DNA of 64,000 nucleotides from Marsupella aquatica (lineage: Eukaryota; Marchantiophyta): positions 20,460,001 through 20,524,000 of the forward strand of contig OZ316892.1 of assembly GCA_973895155.1 (NCBI GenBank), given 5' to 3'. Positions 26,417 through 38,440 of this stretch are shown in pieces. Below the pieces are notes generated by a model that saw only the letters and a list, made by a program, of their open reading frames with translations, did no database searches and was not told the origin of the DNA. Each line of letters starts with the position of its first letter. Within the stretch, counting starts at the first letter, position 1. Position numbers and translations under genes: made by a program.

Positions 26417-29400
26417 ATGATAGTGCAAGAGAGAGGGACTGGGACACGGAAGACAAAGATTATTGGGTCTGAAGAGCTGAGGACTCTTGTGGGAGGGGAT
26501 TCTGTAGATGACTCTGAAAAGGATGCGGAGCAGCAGCAGCAGCAGGTCGAGGCGGTGAGGAAGACTAAGAGTAGTAAGGGTGATCCGAATCAGTCATGGG
26601 TGGATTATCTGGGCTGCTTTGCGTGGTGCGACAGCCTCCTTAAGGTCGTCATCGTAGTGCTCATTGTATCGAGTCTCGGGGTGCTGGCCTTTTACAGAAA
26701 TCGTCAGGAAACCTCTGCTTTGATTTGCATCGAGGAACTCCCTAAAATTGCGGCAATTCCCAACCCAATCCTTGATTTGAAGCATGTGAAGACGATCAAG
26801 GATTACACCAGGCATGTTGGGGTGTCTGCGGACAAATGGATTGTGCTGACTGTGTCAGAGAAACCTACCCCGGAGGTTGAAGCATTCGCAAATCTGAAAG
26901 GATGGCAGTTGCTGGCTGTGGGTACTGCTGATGCACCGGCAGATTGGAGAGTTCCCAATGTGATCTTCCTGTCCTTTGAGCAACAGGCGGAACTCCCCTA
27001 CAGGATCAACCAATTTCTGCCCCGGGGTTCTTATATCCGGAAAAACATTGGCTATCTGTTTGCAATCCAGCATGGTGCCAAAAAGATTTATGATGCCGAC
27101 GAGAGTGCATCCCTCGTTAAGGACAAAGTTGAGGATATATTTGATGTTGAGCTCATGGAGTCTTATGCGCCCGTCTTGCAGTATCGGTACTTTGATACTC
27201 GGAAGGTGGTCAATCCGTTTGTGCATTTTGGCCAACGCTCTGTCTGGCCTCGTGGTCTGCCTCTGGAGGCTGTGAGTGAAATTTCCTCGGAAGTGATGTA
27301 CGCTGAGGTGACGAGGGGTAGGCAATACATCCAGCAAAGTCTTGCAAATGGCCTTCCGGATGTAGATTCCATTTTCTACTACACTCGTAAATCACAAGTA
27401 GCTCCTCTTGATATTAAATTCGACTCCTTCGCACCACCTGTGATGCTGCCTCAGGGCCTCATGGCTCCTGTGAATGCTCTCAACACTCTCTTCCATTCCC
27501 CGGCATTCTGGTCTCTATTACTTCCTGTTTCCGTGGGGACGAAAACTTCGGACATTATGCGAGGATACGTTGGGCAACGCCTGCTTTGGGAAGTTGGTGG
27601 GGTGGTTGCGTTCTATCCGCCTATGATTAGTAGGAAAGATACATTACAGGCACTTCCATTCGAGGAGGAAAAGGATTTACAGGCGAAGGTTCAGCCCCTT
27701 GTCTCGTATCTTTTGAAATGGAGGTCCCATAAGCCGAGTCTCTTTGAGAAGGTTCTGCATCTGAGTCATTCGTTAGCTGAAGAAGGGTTTTGGGATGGCC
27801 AAGATGTGGAGCTAACGGCTGCTTGGCTGCGCGATCTCGTGTCGGTTGGTTATTCACAGCCACGGCTGATGTCACTAGAACTCGATAGAAATCGAACCTC
27901 ATGGACTTCATTAGGACATCGGGAATTTTTGCCGCACGCATTTCCAGCTCCTTATTTGGGAGTGGAAGATAATACGGGGATGGCGAGCCAAATGACTGAT
28001 CTAATCCGATGGAGGCATTTTTTTGGAAATATTGTTTTGGTTCTGCAGTGTGTTGGTCCAACGGACCACACAGTGCTTGGCTGGCGGATGTTCTACGGCC
28101 GTCTTTTCAAGCACATTGTGGTTCTGGGACCTCAAGCTGATGAGGGGCTTCGAGTAGAGACAGTCAGTGAGCAACCTTACACGTATGTAACGATTTGACG
28201 TCGAAAATTATATTCCTACGTAGATGAACAATCTGAATGAAATGAATTGCAGATAAACACGGCCCTGGCTTAGGAAGCGATAGAGAAGGGACAGAGAATC
28301 AGAGTTAAAAGGGTGGCCCTGCCTATATCTTTGACCGATGTCTATTGTACTGCGTTAAGAAACACGTCTAGGAGCGTCGCTTATGACTAACTTATTTTAT
28401 GTGCATTGCAGAACCCTGACCGGTATTTTTGATCGGTATCCGAATTCGGATGGCTTTCTCATGATTAAGGACACTGTTGTGCTGAACTACTGGAATTTGC
28501 TTCTCGCCAACAAAACAAAACTTTGGAATGTTCACAAGGTTTGCTTTCTAACACTGTTCACACTTCGTTCGTGCTCCTGCCTGTCATTTTGGATGAAGCC
28601 TTCTGGATTAGGTCAAGGGACAGAAGACATCGAGCAGAAACTCGATGCTTGCAGACCATCGTTTCAGTCGAGTCTTATACTGTGAGGTCTATATCGCAAG
28701 TCATTGATCATAGAGTGAGATCATTAATATGAGGGAAAATTTTCCCCAGTGTTTATTGAGTGCTCATTTTCTAAACTGGAAGCTAGAATTCGGTTTTGTT
28801 TTGGTAATCATTTGTATACTTATGTTGAGGTACTAGAGTGAATTGCAACGAATGCCGTTTTGATTGCGTACGATGCACTGTGGGGTCAGAAGAAGGTTTG
28901 TCCCCCCGAAGCGTTCACTGAATGTACTTTTTTTTGCAGGTGGCTGGCGCATGGCAAAAATTCAGCGTGAAGGACAATGGCACCGCAACAGATTTCGAAG
29001 CACCAGAAGTGAAAACGAGCTTTATCCAGGCTTTCAAAAGTCTGCCACCTGAGTTTCGCAAATCCTATCGGAAGGCAATCGGTGAAGATTTCTACGTCAT
29101 GAGCCCTTCTGATGTGTTTTATGTCCCTCAGCGATATGTCACTAAATTCATTACCCTGATCACACCGATTGCCCAGGCGGGGCTTCGCCAAGAGCTGGCA
29201 ATTCCAATGATCTTTCTGGCTTTAGATAAGCCCGACAACTACGATTCTTCTGCTCTGAGCAGCATGGTGTATATTGAAGAAACGAGATTGGAGAAGCTTG
29301 GTGGGGATCCAGCTCTCTTCTACAACCCAGACGTGGATGCAGTTTGTCCATGGAGGCCAACTACAGAGGCTGAACTAGCGCGGATCTTGAAAACTATTGG

Positions 29401-29437
29401 CAAGAGTGACTTACATCTGTTGGATGCCTTTGATTAA
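26417..29437 (+). CDS. STL: STELLO-like Golgi protein (DUF288), cellulose synthase partner
   Basis: Three exons, 26417-28182, 28412-28538 and 28940-29437, joined in phases 2 and 0, give 796 aa; Arabidopsis STL1/STL2 are about 770. In Arabidopsis these type II Golgi proteins bind cellulose synthases and control their assembly and delivery to the plasma membrane. Evidence: the start MIVQER resembles the family's start; a cytosolic tail with a Q run (residues 39-43) is followed by one TM at about 74-93; then ALICIEELPKIAAIPNPI, YLFAIQHGAKKIYDAD, NPFVHFGQRSVWPRGLPLE, QQSLANGLPDVDSIFYYTRK and AAWLRDLVSVGYSQPRLMSL, all family hallmarks. The C-terminal part has VLNYWNLLLANKTKLW and SDVFYVPQRYVTKF. 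The open frame starts at TTG 26408; I use ATG 26417, which has context GCGGCC before it. Odd point: the segment before VLNYW reads IKDTV, whereas I recall EDDT in Arabidopsis. The gene appears intact. Confidence 0.93.
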
Positions 29438-30322
29438 TTTCCTTTAGAGACTGAAACCTTCATGTTTTTCCAGCCAGTCTATAAGAAGGAATAGATCGAC
29501 TTTCTGTGGACCATGTAAAAAATAAGCTCACCCATTCATCTCAACTATAATGCTTGTTCCCACCAGCTGCATCAATTATTTGTATTCCACCAATGCCCCA
29601 CGGGTCAGGTGCATGGTGTTCACTGTTTGTCATCCTGTGCATGATCAGGGTTGGTGTATAAAGTTGCTTTTACGAGTTGCGATTGTCCCGTGCTGCCAAC
29701 CGTGTCTACGGCTTTCTTATAAAAGTTTAAAGATTTTGAGGTCGGGGATAAGTTAGTCGTGCCAATCGTGATGACATAGCAACCAAGAGTCGGGGTTTAG
29801 AGATGAATGTACTGTAAACAGGTCTAAATTTAGGGTTTCATGATCATGCCTACTTGAAAGGGACCTCTCTGCTGAGCAACTGCTCCCAAAATTTCCGATC
29901 CTTTCTTTCGAAATTTACTCCCTGCAAGTACCATGGTCATCATCGATGGAACACCCTGTTTACCAGCAAGGACACTTATTTCTCTGCTGTTGCATGGAAG
30001 GGAAAGCTTAGGGTCAGGACAAGAGATGAAGGGTCAGGACAAGAGATGAACGCAGGAGACTCTTGGCATCGTTTCACTCGGCTCTGAGTTCTTACAGTAG
30101 GCCCATCGTCTCCTGAAGTGTTAGTGATAACCAGTGACTACTATAGACGAGAGGGTGTGCCTCGAAAGGTCGGGAGGCGAGATTGAAGCTACGAAAACAG
30201 CTATGTAGCGGTCATACACATTGGACGTCACCAAGAAACATTCTATTAAGTATGGTCCACAAATTGGGAACTAACCTTCTTTGTTGTGCAGGCTGGCTAT
30301 GCAGTTTCAGTGATAGGGTGTG

Positions 30323-30451
30323 TTTTCTTAAACCACAACTGCCCCTATAAAGGGCTAGGGGTGACTTTTTCTTAAACCACAACTGCCCCTATAAAGGGCT
30401 AGGGGTAACCCCAAGAAAACACAACTGCCCCTATAAAGGGCTACTGGTAAC
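30323..30451. repeat. Tandem repeat, three ~43-bp units
   Basis: Each unit contains CACAACTGCCCCTATAAAGG and GCTAGGGGT or a variant (GCTACTGGT in the third). The same core appears in diverged form near 12925 and 13055, where it reads CCACAACTGCCCATATATAA, so the unit belongs to a dispersed family. Confidence 0.85.
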
Positions 30452-30597
30452 CAGTAGTTCTCATTGTGAAGAGCACAGGTTTAGGAATGGGCTATGAGCT
30501 CCACAAAAAGTTTTCTTAAGTAACCCATACTCTTCCCTCTAGGCCCCTTGCTAGAATCATGACCATGATTATGGGCCCCCCTTGCCTATCCTCCCCG

Positions 30598-30614
30598 CCC
30601 CCCCCCCCCCCCCC
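30598..30614. repeat. 17-base C homopolymer
   Basis: Seventeen C in a row; exact length is probably unreliable in any assembly. Confidence 0.9.
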
Positions 30615-31631
30615 AGTCTGACCACCCCCCTGAGAGGTTGAAAAGTCAGTTCCCCGAAGTGACCTTAGACAATCCCACGTTTCATTATAGTTTGTCAAGT
30701 TAGTCCCATAGGTTCAATCCGAGTTGCTGGTTGATTGTGGCGAGCGTCAAGGCTCTACATCATCGTTGTTTTGTGGCAAAAATTTGCCAAATTCCAACTC
30801 CCCAAAATGCTTTTGTCACTTTTGGCAAAACATTTGCTAATATTTTTCTGTTTCATTAGCCATTGTACAACCTAATCACAGGCCCCATTAGCCAGAATCT
30901 AATGGTCATCCTTAAACCTAGGGGATCTGATGGTCAGGAAAATAATCACATAATATTTTGAGCATCTTCTCATACACTAAACATTCTTCACTCTGGCTAA
31001 AAAGTAAAAACCTTAAAAAATCGTCCTTTTCTCATCGTCCTTAAAAAGGAATGGAATTGACGTGATCCCCCCTCCAAAGACAGGACGTACTATGAACTTT
31101 TGTCTCTTTGTGTTTTTCCTCCTGGGTCCACAGATTTCTTACCTTAGCGTGCACAGGTTCTTCTTGCAGTGGTCCAGTGATTCTTCGTGCACTGGTTCCA
31201 CTTCAATTTTTGTGGGTGTTATAAATTAAAAAAAAGGGGGCAGATCCCTGCACTACTGTACCTATTACTGCATGGACCAGTTTCATCGTGATTTTCGTGA
31301 CAATTTGTACTCCCCATCGTTGCACAGACCACTCCGACACACAGTACCAGTAGCCCCTTGGGCAGTGCAACTATTTAATGGGACTGTCGGACGAGCAAGT
31401 GGAGCACAGTGCTAAAATCCTGTACATGCCTTAGACATTCGACGATGTAACGCCGCATTCAACTATCTGTTGCCACATTCAACGAATCAACGACCTGTCT
31501 TTCCGCCAGACAGTACTCTGACGATTCAGCATGCCGGGCCGGGGTCCAGCGATCACGCTCCAAGGTCAAACAACCATGATTGTCCGACGGTATGATGCTG
31601 ACAGATCGGAATGGGCTCCTGAGCAGTCTTG

Positions 31632-31638
31632 TATATAG
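31632..31638 (+). promoter_or_regulatory. Candidate TATA box of copy A
   Basis: TATATAG followed by GAGC lies at the same relative place as TATAAAG in the duplicated segment (41484). Both sit just before the shared sequence AAGTGGT-x-TTGGGA. It is ~860 bp before the start codon, so a 5' intron or long leader would be needed. Confidence 0.35.
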
Positions 31639-32499
31639 AGCGTGAGCTGAATTCCCTGGCGCTAGAAGTGGTTTTGGGATCCCACCTCACTTGGATACAA
31701 CAGCAAAGGTCGGCCCGTGGGCAACTTTTATCTAAGTCAGAGCATCGTTGCGAGCTGGGTCTCCTTTCGGGACCGAGTGAATCTCTTTAAATTTCCTCTC
31801 GCAGGTCGTCATTGTCAGTCCGGCCATCGCTGACTTGTACAAGATTTCGCAAGACGTCTACTTAGCGAGGAGGAGTTGACGAGCATTGATGGAGAAGCTA
31901 AGCAAGTTGGGCTTGGCTTGGTTGACTTAGAGCCTGGTGCTATCATTTTCTGTCGATGCGCGCAGTGTTCGTGGACTTTATACCTCTCGCTCTCGACAGA
32001 AGGAGACCACCTAGAACATTGAGCGACTCGTCTGAGATTGCAATTTGATGAAGGTACTTTGATGTCTTGTCACTCCATTCTCTGGAGAATGATTCATCAA
32101 TTATAGATCGAGGATGTTCACGCTGCCAGGTCAGTCAATTGTGTTTCCATGGAAGAGAGACTCATTGAATTGTGAATTTTAATGTTCCAAGGGGTGGCGG
32201 AGGGACCTTCGATCAATGTACCCGACCCGATCCTATTGCTAAAGTCTCAAAATGCGTAGCCGGCAGCTTCTTGTGATAGGCAACTGTGTTGTGTTCGTAC
32301 GAGTTAGTTTGCCTGTCGATTATTTGCGTTCGAGTTGCAAAATATTTTCTATGCCTTGAAAGAACGATCACCTCTTCAATTTACTCAGCGTCCTTTGTTT
32401 TAGATATTCACAGACTTTGCTTGTCCGTAAGCTATGCACTAATGGTTTTACTCTTTCTACCAGAAACAAGGCGCAGAAAGCTAAGTGGAACTGCCAAAT

Positions 32500-33774
32500 A
32501 TGGCTCAAGCATCCCCGCCACCTGCGCCTTTGGCCTCCTCACCCTCGACAGGATTTTTGTCATCCAACTTGCTCCTGCCTGGAATCAATTTATATCCATT
32601 CATTCCATGTTTTGTTGGAGCTTTTACCTTGGCATCATATCTGTTCATATTGCTGCTGATGAGATGTTGGAACTTTAGGCGCTTCAAAAATAAACTTTTG
32701 AAAGAAACTCTTCTTTACAAGGACCTGAGTAAGGCATTGAAAGGGATTGGGGGTAACAGCGGTGACAAACAGCGATCAATGCAGGATGCTGCTGAGGAGT
32801 TTTTACAAGATGAAGACGTTAGGGAAGTACTGGGGGTAGGAGGTTTTGGCAAGGACCTGAATAAATACGTATTGAGCAGGATCGCAGATGATGAAGGTCA
32901 CGACAAAAAGCCATCGACTGCGGATGTTTCTGTGGATCTTTCTCCAGATGAAGACAGTATCGAAACATTGGGGATAGAAGTTTTGAGAGCAAAAGAATTT
33001 TCCTTGAGACTCCACGATCTTTGTCGCAAGCTTTCAACCATTTTAGCAAGTGAGAGGCGAATTAGATGCTTTCTGATTCCACGATGGAAGTGGAGTACGA
33101 GTGAATATATTATGTCTCTGATTACAGAGAAGAAGCAACCTTCAAAAGTTGCAGACGAAAAGTCATCCATCGATCATAGCTCCCTGTTGTGCGTGCCAGT
33201 ATCAATCACTTACATTCGGAAAAGGATACAGAGATCGAGTTCGGACCCTCATGTGGAAGGAACCCAATTATTGGCAAATATTTGCAAGGATGCAAGCTTT
33301 GAAGGAGCTCAGTTGGCTGTTGTTTGCAAGGCGGTCCAAATAATGCAAGAAAACCTGGAGGCCCGATGGAAGATGTCCCTCAGCATTATCAGGTTTACAG
33401 CTGCCAATCTTCTGACAATCTATGCTTTCTGGTACACTTCAACCAACTCTATACAGTACCTTGCCACTTACATCGCTGGAGAGCTGATAAATAGCGTGTA
33501 CAGTCAACCTTTGACAGATTGGCTGATTCCCAAACTCGATCAGCAGATCGGGAATGTAGTGTTGATGTTAAAGCTACGTTTGGAGGATGAAGTATTGTCC
33601 GGTGCATCGCGAGAGGAGCTTCCTTTCACGGACTGGGTGAGTAGCTATTTCAGGAAATTCGACGAGGTGAAGGAACTGCTAAGCATTCGTGACCAGGGAA
33701 TCGGTCGGCTCAGGAAGGGAGGTTTTCCTCGCAAGACAATAACGTCTGTAACTAATTGTGTGTACCTTTCTTAA
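32500..33774 (+). CDS. Unrecognised membrane protein, duplicated gene copy A
   Basis: Intronless frame, 424 aa. An upstream in-frame GTG at 32485 is not the start: ATG 32500 aligns with the ATG of the copy at 42914, and both follow AAGCTAAG(T/C)GGAACT. The N-terminus is a Pro/Ser/Ala-rich tail, then one strong TM at residues ~32-54 ending in LLLMRCW and basic residues. An imperfect acidic repeat follows at about 76-117 and 120-163 (DL-x3-LKGI ... DED-x2-E-x-LGV-x2-F). The rest is likely soluble, with a hydrophobic stretch MSLSIIRFTAANLLTIYAFW near 290-309 that could be a second TM or a buried helix. No family match comes to mind. The frame is intact and clearly alike to copy B across its whole length, which supports purifying selection, though I cannot compute dN/dS here. 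Confidence 0.8.
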   Translation: MAQASPPPAPLASSPSTGFLSSNLLLPGINLYPFIPCFVGAFTLASYLFILLLMRCWNFRRFKNKLLKETLLYKDLSKALKGIGGNSGDKQRSMQDAAEEFLQDEDVREVLGVGGFGKDLNKYVLSRIADDEGHDKKPSTADVSVDLSPDEDSIETLGIEVLRAKEFSLRLHDLCRKLSTILASERRIRCFLIPRWKWSTSEYIMSLITEKKQPSKVADEKSSIDHSSLLCVPVSITYIRKRIQRSSSDPHVEGTQLLANICKDASFEGAQLAVVCKAVQIMQENLEARWKMSLSIIRFTAANLLTIYAFWYTSTNSIQYLATYIAGELINSVYSQPLTDWLIPKLDQQIGNVVLMLKLRLEDEVLSGASREELPFTDWVSSYFRKFDEVKELLSIRDQGIGRLRKGGFPRKTITSVTNCVYLS

Positions 33775-34934
33775 TGGAAATTCACCTAGTGTGTCACACA
33801 CTACTCAGATTTAGCGAGTACCGTGAAGCGAGCTGACCATTTTGAAAGAGTAAAATCTTTCTCCTTACCCACCTTCTTAGATGTCTTGCTGTTCACGCAA
33901 TGCTACCTTGAATCAGTTGACCTATAAGATAGCAATTAATGCTCCACTGGCAGCTTTCAACCTTACGATATTGTCTTCAAATCAAGTTCTTGCACTGTTG
34001 GCAGCTGGACCTTTCTGTTTCCACCTAAACTGTTCGACACAAGCTTTCAAATTTCGATCAGGAGATGTAAGGAGCCCCTAGGAGAGGATCATGTTCATTC
34101 CACATGCTTTTTGATGCCGTCTGGCAATCGTGGACATTTTGAACGAGACATGTCGTTTGGACACGACGCCAATTATCTTCCAACTATAGGCTTCAGTTGC
34201 AGAATATCGAATATCAGATATGGAATGTGATATCAGATTATTTATCATCTGTTCATGAGTCAAATTAGTTGACATGCTTGCTGTATTGAGGATAATTTGG
34301 ACAATCCTGTTTTTGACAACGTACTGTTTCTTCTCCCCAAACGACAGAAACATGTTCAAGGCATTAAGTTTTAGTGTACTGAATTCTAGAAGAATTTAAA
34401 GCTGCTAAGTTGATAAAGCCTGTCCACAGGTGATTCATATATAAAATCTTGGGACATTAAATAGGCACACTCAGTTAATTGCCATCAAAGATATTACGCA
34501 TCACTTTCGACTCTAGGTATTGAGACACTGTGGATGGCTATTAGTGCACACCAGACTTGATCTGACGCTCCAATTTGTATTAGTAGTCTTGCACGCATGA
34601 ATCAAGTAAATGTCAATAACCTGTTTCGTGAATGGCTGAAAGAGATTGAAATCATCAAGTGAGCGGTTGATAAGAAGTATTCATTATTCAGTTACATTCT
34701 TCCTTTAGACAACACCTTTTGGAAATTAATGTTGAATATATTCACCTGGAATGTAAATAGTTGGTAGTAAAGTTTAGCCGTGGGGTACCGAGCTCACATT
34801 TGCCATCAGCACGCAAGTAGATATTCGAAGTGGAGGCAGCCTTCATAGGCGACATCCCGGGTTTAGGGTTTATGGTCAAGACTTATAAGAAATAATCTGG
34901 ATCTGTAGTCAAAATGTTAGTCCCAGCAAGGCAC

Positions 34935-35018
34935 GCTGAAAAGTTGACCCCTCCTGTGTTATTTAGTATGAAATGTGCTGAAAAGTTGACCCCTCCTGTG
35001 TTATTTAGTATGAAATGT
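34935..35018. repeat. Exact 42-bp tandem duplication
   Basis: Two identical adjacent units, 34935-34976 and 34977-35018, each starting GCTGAAAAGTTGACCCCTCC and ending ATGAAATGT. Confidence 0.97.
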
Positions 35019-35436
35019 ATCAGTATATATCCTTTTCAGACATAGATAAGCAGCACAACGTATAAGACTATACGACTATAAGCTTATCTATTTCTGAAAT
35101 CGGTGCAGAGTACTGCACGAATAACGCATTCGACAAGCGGAGAGTTACTGTCCCTGATGCAGGCGATGGCCGCAGTCACAGATTTCGAGAGACCCTTAAT
35201 TCTTGTCATTTGCCTGATTGCGCATTTTCACTGTCTTCATCATCACGAACTATATGCTAACGCTAATAGGGGCGAGGGGTGTAGAGACCTAACGAGATAA
35301 GTGACATGATGAGGTCAAGTGGACATCATTGTGGGGGTTTGAGCCCTGTTTGACCTTGCCCGTCAAACTGGACGATTTGGGGCGTCAAACCAAAAACCTG
35401 AAACCCGGTCTCCCGGAATCAGGGTCGGTCCGGTTG

Positions 35437-35775
35437 TGAGGGGGGACCTGGGAGGCCGGGTCCGGTCCAGGTTCAGGAGGATCTGGGAGGCTGGGGAGGG
35501 GTTTGGGAGGGGTTTGGGAGGGTTTGGGAGGCTGGGTCCGGGTCTAGTTCGGGAGGATCGGGGAGGCCGGGGAGGGGTTTGGGAGGGGTCCGGGAGGGGT
35601 TCGGGAGGGTTTGGGAGGCCGGGGAGGGGTTCGGGAGGCTGGATCCGGGCTGGGTTCGGGAGGATCCGGGGAGGGGTTTGGGAGGGTTCCGGGAGGGGTT
35701 TGGGATGATGCGGGAGGCCGGAGAGCGGTTCGGGAGGGGTTCGGGAGGCCGGGTCGGGAACCGGGGGTGTTCGGG
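35437..35775. repeat. G-rich degenerate minisatellite
   Basis: About 340 bases made almost wholly of units such as GGGAGGGGTTTGGGAGG with GGCCGGG and GGATCCGGG variants. The plus strand is strongly G-rich with very few C runs, so many four-G-run tracts occur that could form G-quadruplexes. Confidence 0.9.
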
Positions 35776-36164
35776 AGAATAACAGGGAATATACGTCAAA
35801 TTGGCCGTTTTGGGGGTGCCCGGCAAGCCGACAACTTGCCCGTCAGGTTAAACCGGGGGTTTGAGGATGTTTTAATCGCCTTTAGAAAGTTCAGAAAGAA
35901 CCGCTCATAAGAACTGAGTGGAAGGGGGATTTGCTAGGCTAGAGTATACTTTTTCTTCCCCTAAGAAGATCTGGGCTGCCCTTGTATTCTATTCTCATCG
36001 TATCCATGCAAGTGCCGCTAAGGCTAGCAAAAAGGGTACCCTCTTTGTTTTTTTGTGGTTTCCTTGTTCTTAATTAAACCAAAGCAAACGGATACCAAAA
36101 GCCAGACCTGTGAAACCAGGATCAGGACTTAGGCCAGGGAAAACCCTCCTTATTATCAATGGGA

Positions 36165-36200
36165 AATATATATATAATATATATATATATATTATATTTT
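36165..36200. repeat. (AT)n microsatellite
   Basis: Alternating AT with two interruptions, roughly 36 bases. Confidence 0.9.
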
Positions 36201-36339
36201 AAATGCCAAAAACAAAGGGCATCCAACCAGGAGACATGATCCCTCAGGCAAAAGACCCAATCAAGGGGGGACAACCAAAGGGCCAAGAAAGGCCAAGAAG
36301 CAAAGAAACAAAGAATTACTGCAGACCCAAAAATCAGGA

Positions 36340-36770
36340 CCCCAAATCATATCGATCAGCAAACTGAAGGGCCTGGTATAGCTGGTGTGAACTGCATAGG
36401 AGGGTCAAGGAAAGGAATCCTACTAGAGGCCCTAGGACCAACAACCTCACCCCTTCAAAGAATAGTGAATGTCTGTGCCTGCTGAAGCACAACTGTGTAC
36501 CTATGTCTAATAAACGTCGTGATGGCAAACACTAGAGGATAAGGCCTCCGCTGAACATTCTGAACAATGGAAGAGCATAGGAAACAGTCAAAAGATGGGT
36601 GTAGCACCCCAAATATCTCCACAGCAAACAGATAGAAGAGATCCCCAGGGTATTGCACATAATAAGCCTCCTCCTTAATTCAAGCTGCCCTCGCAGTGGC
36701 GTGGCCTGGTACATAGGCGGCAGAAGCCACATTGGCCCCACTAGTAGGATCAGCAACAATCCCACTAGAG
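36340..36770 (-). mobile_element. Fragment of endonuclease-bearing retroelement
   Basis: On the minus strand, IKEEAYYVQYPGDLF (after one stop codon) and the frame at 36658-36455 with VEIFGVLHPSFDCFL and VVLQQAQTFTIL align with KEAKYAARASSDSFLPLV, LETFGCLHHQFDGLL and RQRISVTL of the 59.7-kb element. The upstream part reads IVADPTSGANVASAA against VVVANPL of the better copy. Stops and diverged residues show it is dead. Confidence 0.6.
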
Positions 36771-38440
36771 AGGGACAAAACCCTAGTGGTAACCAAACCC
36801 CTGCCCTTGGAGGCCCATCAGGCAACCAATGCTAATAAAGAACCCAGGCAATGCGTGAAACAATGGATAAACCTCAGTCGCCTGAGCATCATCACCTTCA
36901 GAACATACATAAAGTAAACCCTCAAAGCTAGGGCCCCACATCATTTTTTTAATTGAAAACCCCAATTTTTCTTAATAAAAAGTTAAAATACAAAGCCCAG
37001 AATCTAGGGTTAGTTGTGAAAGCCGAGATGGATTCCCCAAGCTTTGATGGACCAGTGGCAAAGAACTTCTCAAAAGAATAGGGTAGCACTGGCAGGGGTA
37101 GCACTTTTTACAGTTTTGACCTAAATGTGACCTACTAACAAGCTCCCAACCGTTTGCAACTAGTGCCAAATAATTACTTTAGCCTGTGGTAAGTTGCTGC
37201 TTATGCCTACACTTCTTAGGGTGTCCTGCATAGAAGTGGTAACTCGACACTCATTCCCCAACTACTAACATAAGTTTGTCCTAACTTCAGACAGAGAGAT
37301 CTCTTATAATTTTGTTAAATGCTTGGCTACCCTAAGTGAATGTTTTTCTGGAAAATATTAAGAAAATTTGGCTTCCTCCAAGACTGCAAACTAACATAAG
37401 AAAAATACTGATTTGGGAAAAGTCTCAATCTATATGCACATCATAGTAGGTTAGCAAGATTGATATGAGGGGCATGTCTCAAGCCAGGAGGTACTGCTCT
37501 TTGGTTGAACCTTATGTTCCCATATCAGTACACTACTACATATTTTCCCTCTTTGCAAAGCTGATAAACACGAGGATTAATGCAAAACAAACAACATATC
37601 TAATCTTGCGATACAAAATGCATTGCACCTATGAAAACTAACTTCAGTCATTTGCAACTTTATTCTGAGATCCTTAACAATTTGCAAATTGTTGTGAAGC
37701 AAACGTCATTGCAAACAATTTCTGAAGCCATGAGCATTTTCCGGATTATCGATTGTGTCACATCACAACTTGTTTGGGAAGTGTTGTCCCTCAAAAAATT
37801 TGCAAAAATGGGATTATTGGAAATTTGTGTTGCAATTGAAGCTAATTTTCTAATTTGCGATATTATTTAGCTCGCACCATCAATCCTGGTCTGATGATGG
37901 CATCTTTTTGAGAAAGTGCTATATTTGCAGGCTTAAGAAGCGGATAGGTTTGGAAATTTGCAATAAGAATAACATGGCAAATAGTAAGGAGCTTGGTCTT
38001 GGAAATGGGTTGGGATGAATTTGCATGCATTGCTTTAGGGTTACTTTGCAAGTTGTTTTGCAAAAGAGTTTTCTTACCTATTGGGTACATAGGAGTGTAG
38101 GACTTCTAAGCCTTTGTGCTGTCCACTTCCGATCCGGACCAATGACACAAGCTTCAACCCGGGCTTGCAACCACTATCCACTGCTGGCACCCCGTGCACT
38201 GCTTGCATAATGCGTTCGGCCAAGCGGGTTCTGAAGAGGTGGAAGGGTGAGACCCGGGGTGAGACAAGGAATGGAGGGAGCTCAGGGGGTCACTCCATGG
38301 AAATGACACATCACGTGCAACGAAGTATAGGCCCATTTAAGTGGGTGCATGTGGCGGAAGACTTCCAAAGTTTGGTGGAAGAACACATAGGGCACGTTTT
38401 ATTGACTAATTGACTTTAAAGAACACATAGGCCTATTTAA
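36771..38440. other. Intergenic region, nothing recognised
   Basis: I see no gene, RNA or structured repeat here. Open frames are all under 100 codons and lack domains. Confidence 0.6.

Larger units (their letters stand above)
29438..31600. other. Intergenic region between STELLO-like gene and copy A of the duplicated pair
   Basis: No gene supported. It contains the gene's 3' flank, a three-unit ~43-bp repeat at 30323-30451 and a 17-base C run at 30598-30614. The remainder is AT-rich with short open frames only. Confidence 0.6.
31600..34420 (+). repeat. Segmental duplication, copy A
   Basis: A direct copy of about 41460-44770. Similarity covers the leader (AGAAGTGGTTTTGGGA; GACCGAGTGAATCTCT), the whole gene, and the 3' flank (TTTGGACAATCCT-like and AGAAACATGT). 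Copies are ~10 kb apart in the same orientation. Copy B is ~500 bp longer in the leader. Confidence 0.8.
34421..36330. other. Intergenic region with duplication and G-rich array
   Basis: No gene supported. It holds a 42-bp exact duplication (34935-35018), the G-rich minisatellite (35437-35775) and an AT microsatellite near 36165-36200. Open frames across the G-rich array (Gly/Arg on plus, Pro/Ser on minus) are composition artefacts. Confidence 0.7.

Noticed and set aside
26855-27337. 160-codon minus-strand frame
   Set aside because: Antisense shadow of STELLO-like exon 1.
35436-35910. Gly/Arg-rich plus and Pro/Ser-rich minus frames
   Set aside because: Produced by the G-rich minisatellite.
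36532-36825. 97-codon hydrophobic minus-strand frame as a membrane protein
   Set aside because: An alternative frame of the same stretch matches the 59.7-kb retroelement, so the hydrophobic frame is a shadow.
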